A stretch of 15,128 bases of DNA from Gonium pectorale (Eukaryota; Chlorophyta; Chlorophyceae; Chlamydomonadales; Volvocaceae), in assembly GCA_001584585.1 (NCBI GenBank), contig LSYV01000087.1:150822-165949 (forward strand), in the 5' to 3' direction. Under the pieces are notes generated by a model that worked only from the letters and a program-made list of their open reading frames with translations, was not told the DNA's origin and searched no databases. Made by a program: the position numbers and the translations under genes. Shown piece by piece: positions 1 through 12,252 of the stretch; the first letter of the stretch is position 1, and the number at the start of each line of letters is the position of its first letter.

Positions 1-1630
1 GACGCCCCCCCCCCCCCGGGGACCTCCTTCAGCGGGTCCATCAGCATCCAAGCATCCATGCCGCCCAGCGACCGTCGTACGGCTGCTTGCCGGCTTGGCT
101 CGGCTTGGCTCGCTCCTGCGCGTCCATGCCGACAAGGAGCTCCCCGCCGACGGCGCCGCTGGGCTGCAGTGCGACAATGATGCCACGTCCGGCGTCTGTG
201 ATCTAGCTTGCTCACAAGTTAACCTCCGGAGCCGCTGCCCACACCGGTGGGCCCGTCTGCTCAACTCCGTCGCCCGCCAGGCCCTGTCTTCGGCGCTCTA
301 CTGTAAATGTCGCACCTTCAGGTGTGTATTTAAAAAAATGACACGTCATGGAATGTAAGGTGGCCTTCCCTTCTCTGTTTTGTTTTCTCCGCGTCCGCCC
401 ACGCTCCGCCGGTAGCCAGGCGACCGGGTCCTCGAAGTCCTCGCCATGGCGGTATATTCCTGGTGCTTGTGCACCTTGAGCCTGTACCAGACGTTTGGAA
501 GCAACGGTGCATGTGCACGAGGGCGCCAGGCCAGGCCTTGAAAGCTGAAGCCCGCCACATGCGCATATGGGACACTCCCACGTGCCTTCGATTCACGGTA
601 AATGTCCTGCCTACTGCCAAGCAACTAAAGCGGCCTTAAACTGGGGTCCAGACAGGATCGCAATGAGCTCTCGTTGTCGCCAGATGCCCAGGGACAGCTG
701 CCTGGGCTACCGGCCCTCGTCCGATTCGGGCTCCTACACGCTACACCGGTTGACAGACCTGACCGGAGAGCCGATAATCCGGGCCATTCTACCACCTGGC
801 GTTGGCGAGCCTACTCGATTCATGTCATATCTCATGCTAATAATGCTATGACGGGGCTACATCAGTGAAGGTCACCGCCTAACGAGTGAGTTCCACAACC
901 AGAGGCCATCTGCTGGAGGTGGCCACCGCATGCGGCATCACCCAATGCGACATGCCTTGCCTTGTACCCGCCTGCCCTACTGGAAACGCCGCGTGTATGA
1001 CCGTAGAGGCGAACTCCCTCTATACTGTCAGATTCCTCTTCGTTTATCTTTTTACATTTTCTTGTACGCCATCACGCAAGCGCGCTCAGTACGGCAGCAA
1101 ACGCCGTCCTAAGAAGCCCGTACAGCTTACCAAAATGCGTTAAGAGTTCGCCCTCACACTCAACCCATCGTTGCTAGCTCGATCTCAGATCCTCAGGCAC
1201 CCTATCCCTGGCAAGGGCGCCAGTCCCCTCCACAACGCCATCCAGCGCTGGCGTGTTCCCCATTCACATGCCTCTCCAACTTCGGACGTGCCTCTCCGCA
1301 TCTCCACGCCTACGAAGTCCGCACGATTGCGCCCTTTCTCGCCTCTCCGCCTGAAAACTTTCCCCCTTAAGCACAATGCGTGCATACAAACCCAGGTACG
1401 CGGAGGAGCACGTGCTGGACGACGCGGACTCTGGCCTGCAGCCTCTTCGCAGGCCACGCTCTTTAATGCGCCCCATCGTCCGCAGTCCGCACTTGTCCAC
1501 TTGCCCATGCCCCGCCACAGTCAGCGGAAAGCGGAGCTCAGGTCTCTTGTGTACAGCCGTGTTTGGTTAAAGCTCCGCACCGCGTACCGGTACTTAAGCC
1601 CTCCCGTTCCACGCCGTCGCGCCCACTGCC
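1..1630. other. Region without recognisable gene, downstream of the RsmH gene
   Basis: I recognise no protein or RNA gene here. The left end has a run of 13 C (5-17), which may be a real homopolymer or an assembly edge. The part next to 1631 must include the 3' UTR of the minus-strand RsmH gene. The nearest minus-strand TGTAA is at 1056-1052, about 575 bases past the stop, so either the 3' UTR is long or another signal is used. A dispersed-repeat copy lies at about 926-1040. The open frames in this stretch are short, overlap on both strands and resemble no family I know. Confidence 0.6.
926..1040 (-). repeat. Dispersed repeat, copy A
   Basis: Read on the minus strand this aligns with the copy at 14395-14543. 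Shared blocks are a pyrimidine stretch, a GTAGAGGCG-like core next to GTGTATG on the plus strand, a GGAAACG(C/T)CGCG block, and TTGTACCC(G/A)CC(T/C)GCCCT followed by an ACATG-TTGC block. It lacks the small CCTTCGGG-like hairpin found in the 14395 copy between the GCG and GTGTATG blocks. Divergence is substantial, so this is an old copy or a weakly constrained element. Confidence 0.6.
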
Positions 1631-4697
<3,067 letters not shown>

Positions 4698-5161
4698 CTG
4701 CTGTGCGTAGAGGACTTGGCGATGCACTCGTCCCCACCAAGCTGCAGGACTGTTGACTGCGCTAACAACAATCTCCAACACCAGCTTGACTGAACTAGCG
4801 GCAGTAAGGCCAGAGGGAACAGCCGCCCATATATCGCATATGTTCCTTCCGCTCTAGCATGATGCTTAACGCCACATTGAACTTCAGGAATCAGGATATG
4901 GAGAAGCAGGAGGATAACTCCGAGTGATCCTAATAAAACTTATGCACAGTCGGTTGTGTGGGCAGTCTGGCCACTCTTGCGCTCATTGCAATCACTTATA
5001 GCTTGTAAGGGCTTAGCAGCTCCCTTTGGGGACGCACGAAGCAACTGTCAACCGAAACCACCCGCCGAGGGCGAAGCGGCTAACGCGCTGAGGGCTCAGG
5101 CCCGAGGGCATGATCGCACATTTGGCAGCCATTTCATGTTGAATTTCTGCAACCGGGGGGT

Positions 5162-5178
5162 CTGGGGTTTTTCCCCAG
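5162..5178. repeat. Perfect hairpin, CTGGGG / CCCCAG with T5 loop
   Basis: Two six-base arms flank a loop of five T. It lies in a gene-free stretch with other GC-rich segments just downstream (GGGGTCGGGGGCCGG, then AGTCCGGAAG). No gene of known direction ends here, so I do not call it a terminator. Confidence 0.6.
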
Positions 5179-5786
5179 CCACGGGGTCGGGGGCCGGAAG
5201 TCCGGAAGAAAAATCGGAAAGAATGTCCTCTGAGAAAGACGTTTCCTTCAGGATGCCCGTCCATAACTAGGGTGATATGGCCTCTGCGCATGTCCGGGAG
5301 TGCAAGTCCGTCGTTCTAAAACGGGGGCACGGGCGTGGGCACGGGGGCGGAGCCCCGGGAAATAACGTAATCTATGACCCGGGACCAAATTCATGCGGTC
5401 AAGGTGCATTCAACAGCGTTGCCTCTCTCGCATGATTTCTGTAGGCTGAGGGCCCCAAACCCCCCAAAATGTACGGTAGCTGATAGTTCAGAAGGACGAC
5501 CTGTAACCAAGCCCTATGCCGACCTCCGCACGGCAGAATCGACAGACGTCACGACAGCAGACTGGCTTCAAACCAGAACCTGAAGGTCGCAGACTTCCAC
5601 CCCAAAAAGGAGCCGCCTTTCCGGACGTACATTCCAGCTTTCAGGACGTTGCAGTAGGGTGGGTTGGCACGTGGCGCTGCAGTTAAGAAAAAGGAGAGTT
5701 GGGCTTTCCCAACTAGCTCATAGAGTGTCGTATTCACCTAGGTGAGCTGGGTAAGCTGGTACGCCCTTCAGTTGGGGGGGGAAGGA

Positions 5787-5876
5787 GGAAACGTCACCTG
5801 CCTCACTTTGTACCCGTCGCGCTTTCGAGTGTGTATAGCAATAGAGGCGGGCCCCCTCTTTCTTCGCAGATTTCTA
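5787..5876 (-). repeat. Dispersed repeat, copy B
   Basis: On the minus strand it shares with the 14395 copy the AGAAA-CTGC-GA-GAAAGAGGG start, the GCCCGCCTCTA core, the TATACAC block, a CGAAAGCGCGACG block and a GGGTACA-AG-G-GACGTT tail. It lacks the TTTCCGATAGGGC segment between the GCGACG and GGGTACA blocks. On the plus strand its right end reads CCCCCTCTTTCTTCGCAG, which resembles a 3' splice site. Confidence 0.65.
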
Positions 5877-5997
5877 TGAATTGGTGGGGTTCCAGATCGA
5901 CAGGCGTGTGCTACGACAGCTGCCGTTAGGGCAGGGTTTCGGTGGTATGTCGTGCTCGTGCGGATGACGACATGGCGTGGCGCACTGCGGTGCGCAC

Positions 5998-6010
5998 CAC
6001 ACACACACAC
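5998..6010. repeat. (CA)n microsatellite
   Basis: Six and a half uninterrupted CA units. A looser CA-rich stretch, ACACACACAAACACCCACAC-like, follows at about 7229-7266. Confidence 0.8.
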
Positions 6011-6288
6011 GTTTCTTACGATCGTCGTATGCGTTTTCCTTTTCAACACACATGTTTCGGGTATTAAAATGATGCGCTGCAACGAGGGACTCCACAAGTT
6101 ACCTTTTCATGCTGGCTGGGATGAATCATTACGTAAGTTTGTTGTAACAAACAATATACAGTATCTTTGCCACTTTGACCGTCCAACGCTGATTCTTCTA
6201 GACATACACTCCGAGCATGGTACGGTAGTACAGGCCGACGTCGAAGACCAGGCTCTGGGCTACGCGTTTGCAAGTGAAAAATAGAACC

Positions 6289-6440
6289 AGAAACGAGGAA
6301 GGCAGCCTCTGCGGACATACACACCCGAGGGTGTGATGTTTCCAGTCTGTTTGCAGCCTGTCTACAAGCACGCGCATTCGCATGACGTAACACACCCGAG
6401 GGTGTGATGTTTCCAGCAGGGCGCTGAGTACAGGGCATCG
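6289..6440 (+). repeat. Dispersed repeat, copy C, with internal duplication
   Basis: It begins CAGAAACGAGGAAGGCAGCC and continues with CTCTGCGGACATACAC, matching CTCTACGGCCATACAC of the 14395 copy, then a GATGTTTCC block matching GACGTTTCC. The later AGGGCGCTGAGTACAGGGCA matches the AGGGCGGGTGGGTACAGAGCA segment. Between these halves lies about 70 bases of extra sequence bounded by an exact 27-base direct repeat. Confidence 0.65.
6319..6416. repeat. Exact 27-base direct repeat, 71 bases apart, containing a palindrome
   Basis: Positions 6319-6345 and 6390-6416 are identical. Each copy contains CACACCC-GA-GGGTGTG, a perfect 7+7 inverted repeat with a two-base centre, followed by ATGTTTCCAG. 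Other members of the family have a shorter hairpin at the same place (CGCCCGAAGGCG), so the duplication is probably internal to this copy. Confidence 0.85.
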
Positions 6441-6758
6441 GTAATGAATAGTAGCAATCAAAGCAGGCTCTGGTGCGGTGGTGCCTGGCGATGCGGTCCC
6501 ACACGTGCGAGGTAACGGACCATGGCGTATCAATGCATGATTACATGAGCAAGGAAGGTCCGGGAGATAATGCATGGCGGATCATGGCATACAATGAGCA
6601 AAGCACCTAGCGTGCGGGGAAACGCGTGGAGGCCACTTCCTGGCTCACATCAAAGAGGACAATGAACTATAGCGCCACTAGCGCCACAAGGACACACCCG
6701 CATTGCTGGCCAGCCGGGGCATCCCCGCTCTGCACTGCGCGGTGTTACAACGCTTCTG

Positions 6759-6824
6759 ATGGATAGATGTATGGATAGATGTATGGACGGATGACTGGAT
6801 GGATGACTGGATGGATGACTGGAT
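6759..6824. repeat. 12-base tandem repeats (ATGGATAGATGT, then GGATGACTGGAT)
   Basis: Two exact units of ATGGATAGATGT (6759-6782) are followed, after six bases, by three exact units of GGATGACTGGAT (6789-6824). The minus-strand frame gives a low-complexity SIQSSIQSS-like peptide, which I regard as a product of the repeat. Confidence 0.9.
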
Positions 6825-8271
6825 GGACAGCAATGGCAAATGGCATTCGTCTCCGATACAACGGAAGCGGATCAAGTTAAGTTGAGCAGGAAAAACGTAA
6901 TGGCCTAGGCGTCCAATACGTAAAACACGAACCGCGGAGGCCCGACCAGCCGAGCAATAGAAGCTATGCAGTGCCCAGACACGTGATGCACGGCTTGCAG
7001 TGTGGACGTACCTCGCGCCTCAAGCGCATAATGGAGCCCGCGCAGGCAAACAAAACGCAGAACGGGATCATTCAACCTTGGACCACACTGGCGTCGAACA
7101 ACTCAAAAAGAACCGTGTCACCACTTCAACGCCAGTCGTCCATACGGTTTGCAATAGGTTGCCCTTTCACCCAGCTGAGCACCTACCCGGGCTCCGTGCG
7201 TACGCATTCTTTATCGGCCATACACCTGCCCGCCACACGGACACACACAAACACCCACACACACCGCATCCCTCTTCTTACACCCTCCATCGCCGGCACC
7301 GACCTATCGGCACGCCCAAACACCAAAGCAAACAAGAACGCGTCCACCGCATAACGACAGACGCCGACAAGTGCACAATGTTACCGCATGCGCACTGTGG
7401 CCGTGGGCGCGACACATGCCACAGAGCGCATGGCAATGATCAGCAATAGCAAGGGCGGCCGACGGAGCGCCACGGTGCTCGCGGCTGTGCGCAGTGCGTG
7501 CGCCGTGAGCGGCCCACCGCGCGCTTCACTGCCGCCCCGAGCCGAACCAATCCAAGAACGTTTCCACACCCCGCAGCTGTTCCGCGCTGTCCCCCATCCA
7601 CCCATCGTCCCCACCCAATCTTCCGTACAGCCGAGGGCTACGACCCGCAACCCGCACATGTAGTATGGACTGCAGACATTGGATAGACCAGGACGATCCT
7701 GATGCCGACGCCGCAAAGCATCTACGGGTACAGAGTGCACGTACGGGTCCCCAGAGACAACAATTGCGAGGAAAGCGTGGCAGTCATAATCGAACCTTGG
7801 CAGCGTTTGGCCAGAAGCAGTGCAACACCCACACACACCCACGCATGCACACAGACCGGCGAACACCGGCGAACACCCACACATCGGGCCATGACCTCAC
7901 AACGAGACATCCACATACATAGTTGGATTGGAATCTGAAGCAAGCACAGGCCCTCCATGTCCATGCATGAATCGACCCGGGTGGCAGCTGCGAATAGACG
8001 GATAATAAAGGAATATACCACCAGCGGTCGCACACCGACCAGCGTCCCATCAGCCCGCCCGACGCGGCCAATGCAAGTCGTCGCCCTCTTGCGAGTGCTT
8101 CTCACAAGCGCACTTCCCAGGGCTCACAGCTACCGCAGTCGAGGATTACCCAACATAGACGCACTACCTTGGTCGCAAAGGACCTCAGCACTCTCACGCC
8201 GGGCAGTTCTGCCCTAAAGACACATATGGCCGCCACGAAGTGCGGATGTGCAGGCGGCGCGGCATCGACGA

Positions 8272-8289
8272 CCTAGCAGAGTTGCTAGG
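8272..8289. repeat. Perfect hairpin, CCTAGCA / TGCTAGG
   Basis: Seven-base arms with a GAGT loop, in gene-free sequence about 850 bases past the bZIP stop codon. It has no T run and no evident partner, so its function is unknown. Confidence 0.6.
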
Positions 8290-8977
8290 CAAGTGAAATT
8301 GCAACACCACACGGAGCCCTTCACATTAGGCTCCCCACTTGCCACGCCCGCCATCGAGCATAAGTCGTAGAGCGTGCAACACCACCCAGAAATGTAAGGC
8401 AGCGTGGGTCGTGCCATTGAGCGCCCTCACCGTAAGAACGTTCTGAAACCACACGCACACGTTGCAAGTACAGAACCGCCGCGGCCATCACCACAAAATA
8501 TCTTAGGAATGTAGGTTCGCCGCGCAGTTCTGGATTGGCGGGTTGCTCGCGTTGAGCACACACCGCCGGCATGTCCTAAACCAGGCCAGCGTGTCCAGCG
8601 GGTTCAGCCGCATCAGAGCACAGACACCGGGTTGTACGGCTGGCTTATCCGGGGAGCAATGATAATCCAGCCGTGCGCCCAGCCTGTGTACACGTACGGG
8701 CTCGGCGAGTGTGGTAATCATCTGTGCTCCGTAGATGCTGCCCGCGTAGCCGGCAAACCACCATAGTGCTACCTACCACCACCGCAGTGATCCGTCGCCA
8801 TAGCACCCTTACCCGTGATGCCGTGAACGGCCCCAGCCCCGGCTCCTGGGACATCAAACGCGTCGGCGGAAGCGAAAACGCCGCTGCGTAGCGCCCCAGC
8901 CATCCCTGTGCAAGCCTCAAGATCAGATCAGGGGCCCGCAACCCTGCTTGTATCGTAACTCTCGTATACACGTGCTC

Positions 8978-9016
8978 CCCCCCTGCACCCGGACTGAATG
9001 ACCCCCCTGCACCCGG
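8978..9016. repeat. 15-base direct repeat CCCCCCTGCACCCGG, two copies
   Basis: Identical copies at 8978-8992 and 9002-9016 are separated by nine bases. They lie about 130-165 bases beyond the bZIP stop codon, just past the candidate poly(A) signal. Confidence 0.8.
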
Positions 9017-9049
9017 CCCGCAGTGCTGCCCAAAGTACCCGCCCGACCC

Positions 9050-9054
9050 TTACA
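9050..9054 (-). terminator. Candidate poly(A) signal TGTAA of the bZIP gene
   Basis: The minus strand reads TGTAA 89 bases after the TAG stop of the bZIP gene. TGTAA is the usual poly(A) signal of chlorophyte algae, and this spacing is plausible. A five-base match occurs often by chance, so this is suggestive only. Confidence 0.4.
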
Positions 9055-9142
9055 TGCGGCGCCACTGCATGGCTGCCCCCTCGCACCGCCATAGTCCCCA
9101 AACATCGGACAAGGCAACGCAGACCCACCCACGATGCCCGTG

Positions 9143-11988
9143 CTACTCTACTGGCGGCTCGTATATGGCGAGGCGCTTGCGCAGGGAGCGGATGAGAGCC
9201 TCCTGTTCGTCCACCTTATCCTGTAGCACCCGTATGAGCTCCTGGTCACGGAGGTTTGGGATTCAAGGGGGATACGGCTTGGATACCGGAGCTTGACGCC
9301 CAAGGGAGATTTCCACACCGTGTTTTGCAGGCAGTGACACTGCAGGTCTGAATGCAGTTTGTGATCAGATAACTGACAGTTTGTGATCAACAACACCATG
9401 CGATACTCGAAGGGTCAAGATGCCGAGCGCAGCAAAAACACAGCTGCGCGCCCTTACCCTCTGGCGCTCCCGGAACCTCCGCTGGGCAGTCCGGTTGCGC
9501 TCACGGCACATCTCCTGCAGCCAAGGCAAGGCACGGGAAGCCACGGGTGAAGCGCGGGGATGCGTGCAGCGCGGGGATGCGTGCAATGCGATCCCACGCA
9601 GTTGGCAACTAGGCATTGTCATGCGCAGCTCGGTGCTGCCGGTAAAAACGACACGCACGCTGAGCACGGCGTAACACAGACATGCACAGCGTGCTGAGGC
9701 ATCCGATCCCGTTCTTGGCTCCAAACACCTCCAACCATGCGCACAGCATATCCCGGACCGTGTGTCCGATGAATCGCATACCGCATACGGTACTGCCGGG
9801 AGTCTGTAGCAATCAGCAACGCAGCCTCACCTTCCGCTCGTTGGCAGCAGCGGCCTTGCTCACGCGGCCTCGCTGTGACGCAGCGCGCTTTCTCGCCCGG
9901 CGCCGTTGCGCCTCCTCCTCACTGTCCGTAGTTGCATCCTCGTCCAGGTAATCTTGCTTCATGGCCGTTCTGCCTTGCTCCACGTAGGTTGCCGGCTCGT
10001 CCTTGCCTTCGTCCTCGCTGCCAGAGAGGGAGGCTGGTCGGGGATTGGATTGCCCGGATCGAGCAGGCCCACCGGGGAGGGACGGGTTCAGGCGTGTGCA
10101 TGATGGCAACGCTGGGCGTTCAAGTAGTAGTCAAAGCATGCCGGGCAACGGCATGGACTGCTTTCGCTCGCACGCTGCCTTGAGTGGTCACGTCACCGCG
10201 AGGCACATACACGTCAACTCACTGGTGTGCGTCCCAGCCTGCGCGGCGGCGGCAGCGGCGGCGGCCGTGGGCAGGTCAGCAGAAGCGCCCAACTGCGCGC
10301 GGTAGTGCTCCGCCACAGTGACCTTGAGCGCGGCGTCAACGCAAATTCCGGCCCCCAAGCCGCCAGCCTCGCCTTTATGAGGCAGCCGAGGCGCCCCCGC
10401 GCCAAGGGGGTGGGGCGCCGCACCCTCGCTGGGGTCAACTCCATCGACACCGCCGCACATCATAACGTCCTGGTCCACCTGCTGCCATAGACGCTGTCCT
10501 TGGCCAGCCGCTCCGCCCACAGCGGGGACGTCACCCCTGAAAAGACCGAGTGCTTGTTGAACGAGCAGGGCCGGGGGCACTTGCAGGAGCGGTGGCGGCA
10601 TAGGAGATTGTGTCGGCGTGGGGGCTGGAGGCGGAGACGGCCTTTGAGCGACCGGATCCGCATGCGCCTCCGCTGGGAGCGGTCGAAGTATGAGGTCTTC
10701 CTTCATGCCAACAGGGCTGTTGCCTCCCGAGAAGGACGACAGGCCGTGGCTTGCGGGGTGGAAGGGCGGCCTCGTGGTCAGGATGGCGGGGGCCGTCTTC
10801 AGGATGGCGGCGTGGTTGGCACGGTAGTGCGGTATGCCGCCGATCGAGGCCATGCCCGCGGTGGTGCCGGGCGGACCTGCAGTCAGCGGAGGTAGACAGG
10901 GCGAGCAATTCACAGCTGGTTATGTCAAGAGACGGTCCAACATACCGTACTGAAAGCCGTACTGCACATCGTACTGCGCAGCGGTGCACGCGCGCCAATT
11001 TGCAAAGAGTGGTGAAACGCATGCAGTTATCGGGCGGCCAACTGGCGCATGATTCGATGTGTACCTTGGGAGCCGCCCTGCACGAGCTCGTGCGCCTGCC
11101 CCACGGATGCCATGGCGGCTGCGGCTTCCAGGGAGCCGGGAGCTGCAAGCGCAGCCACGCGGCCGACTGCCTCGGGCAGCAATCCCTCGTGCGCATGCAG
11201 GCTGCCTCCACCGTTGCCTACGAGACCTGTGCCGCTGGCGCCGCGCTGCAGCTTGCGCGCCATCGCCTGGGCCCCAGCCGGGCCGGGTGGGGCCGGGCGG
11301 CGCGGAGGGATGGCCATGAGGCTGTTGAGCAGCGACTCGACGTGCTCGTCGCCGGGCGGACAGAGCGTGCTGGTATTGGGGACCTGTGGCAGGGACGTAC
11401 GACACGTAAACAGACCGTAAGAAACGTCATGCACTTACGCAATAACGTACGCAGCCGTACGTTTTGATCAGTGACGGCGCGGGCATTCAGCAAATACAAG
11501 CGCTATGAACAGGCTTCACGTGCAGCGGTTCACACACGTTCTGTTGGTGCGATCAAGTAAGTTGGAAGGGGTAGCGAAGACTGTAAACTGGATTGGGAGG
11601 GGGTTTTATGCGGCGATCTTATGTGTGCTCCAGCAGGCAAGCGGGTGCGCGAGCATTTATAGAAGGACCACGCGCGGGCTAAAACACATACCGTAAAGCC
11701 TCTCACCGGCGCAACCAGGGAGTTCTCAGTGCTGTGGCTGTTGCTCACGCCACTGCTGTCGCTGGTGCGCGGGTCGCCAAACGCGTACTTTGTGACCTGG
11801 ACTGCGTGATACCTGCGCCGTGATGGGGCCTGGTAGCCGGCCAGCGCAGCCGCGCACGCCGAAGCCGTCAAGTCGGAGGACATCGCCGGTGCCGTGCCAG
11901 GCCCCGAGACGGCGTTGAACTGAGGACGGGCAGTGCAGCGCATAGGGGTTAACCTGCCCTGATCTGCCTGACCTGCTCCACCGCACAT
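9143..11988 (-). CDS. bZIP transcription factor, 6 exons
   Basis: Proposed exons in transcription order: 11988-11707, 11383-11065, 10876-10223, 10033-9831, 9514-9458, 9241-9143, giving 537 residues ending in TAG. The bZIP domain is at the C-terminus and is unmistakable. The basic region has NRTAQRRFR at 493-501 (the N-x7-R signature), then nine residues to L511. The zipper has d positions L511, Q518, L525, Y532 and a positions I508, V515, I522, L529. An acidic patch (449-459) and an Arg/Lys-rich, NLS-like stretch (462-478) precede it. The large N-terminal part is low-complexity, with a Pro-rich segment in the middle and a run of eight Ala near the end of exon 3. It should bind DNA as a nuclear dimer, probably at ACGT-type or AP-1-like sites; subfamily and targets are unknown. 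Exons 5 and 6 are short (57 and 99 bases). Uncertain points: exon 1 could end at 11692 instead (same phase). Exon 4 could begin at 10111 (same phase, 26 more residues). The ATG could be a later one, or a further 5' exon may exist. Confidence 0.85.
9551..9584. repeat. 17-base perfect tandem duplication in bZIP intron 4
   Basis: AGCGCGGGGATGCGTGC occurs twice head to tail inside the 316-base intron between exons 4 and 5. It is probably a simple slippage duplication. Confidence 0.9.
10941..10976. repeat. Three 12-base units ending CGTACTG in bZIP intron 2
   Basis: The units CATACCGTACTG, AAAGCCGTACTG and CACATCGTACTG share the last seven bases and keep an exact 12-base period (CAGTACG on the coding strand). 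They lie in the 188-base intron 2. Reading through from exon 2 meets a stop first, so they are unlikely to be coding. Confidence 0.8.
11395..11539 (-). promoter_or_regulatory. Cluster of ACGT cores, including a G-box, in bZIP intron 1
   Basis: Seven ACGT tetramers fall within 145 bases: 11395, 11404, 11424, 11445, 11459, 11518 and 11536. The one at 11518 lies in a full G-box CACGTG (11517-11522), and the one at 11424 reads TGACGT on the minus strand. About 0.6 would be expected by chance at uniform base composition. ACGT is the core recognised by many plant-type bZIP factors. A TATAAA on the coding strand lies upstream in the same intron (11661-11656). This is consistent with an internal promoter or autoregulation but is not shown by the sequence. 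Confidence 0.35.
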
Positions 11989-12228
11989 GCGCGAACCTGA
12001 CCGCACCTGGCCAGCCAGCGGCTGGAAACGGCTCGGACCCTGGGCCGCCAGCCAGAAAGCCTACAGGTTGAATTTATTTGTTAAGGATGAGGAGCGAGAA
12101 GGAGCGGGTGAGGTGTCGTTACGGGGTGGGCTGGCGCGCAGACATCGCTCTTAACCACGTAAGCCCAGGCCTCAACTCACAGTGGGCGCGCTGCTCGTCC
12201 GCAACGGGACCGTCTGGCCATGCGCATT

Positions 12229-12252
12229 GTCGGTCCTCGTCGAGGACCCGAC
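12229..12252. repeat. Long hairpin GTCGGTCCTCG / CGAGGA-C-CCGAC
   Basis: Eleven base pairs with one bulged C and a single central T, making a nearly perfect palindrome. It lies about 240 bases upstream of the bZIP start codon. It could be a dimer-binding operator, an extruding palindrome or chance; nothing nearby decides. Confidence 0.6.

Larger units (their letters stand above)
4698..9142. other. 4.4 kb gene-poor region between the bZIP and RsmH genes
   Basis: I see no convincing protein-coding or RNA gene. The right end (about 9142-9050) should be the 3' UTR of the bZIP gene, and the left end must hold the RsmH promoter, though no clear minus-strand TATA box stands out. The stretch holds two dispersed-repeat copies (5787-5876 minus, 6289-6440 plus), CA-rich runs (5998-6010 and around 7229-7266), a GGAT/GACT tandem tract (6759-6824), a 10-base tandem duplication (7855-7874), and hairpins at 5162-5178 and 8272-8289. 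The GGGGGCACGGGCGTGGGCAC-like stretch at 5320-5345 is internally repetitive. Open frames are short and share no family motif I know. Confidence 0.55.

Noticed and set aside
1..110. Minus-strand frame open to the left edge with a hydrophobic SLGGMDAWMLMDPLKEV stretch
   Set aside because: Fewer than 40 codons before the edge, no family recognised, and the frame runs into the 13-C homopolymer. Too little to call a partial gene.
6319..6416. CRISPR-like pair of 27-base repeats with a 44-base spacer
   Set aside because: Only two repeats, inside a dispersed element of a eukaryotic genome, with no cas genes.
6678..6875. Minus-strand SIQSSIQSS peptide as a possible repeat protein
   Set aside because: It is the translation of the 12-base tandem repeats at 6759-6824.
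7381..8105. Cys-rich minus-strand frames (7381-7884 and 7722-8105)
   Set aside because: The Cys/Val/Gly richness comes from reading CA-rich repeats on the opposite strand (GTGTGTG); no domain pattern is visible.
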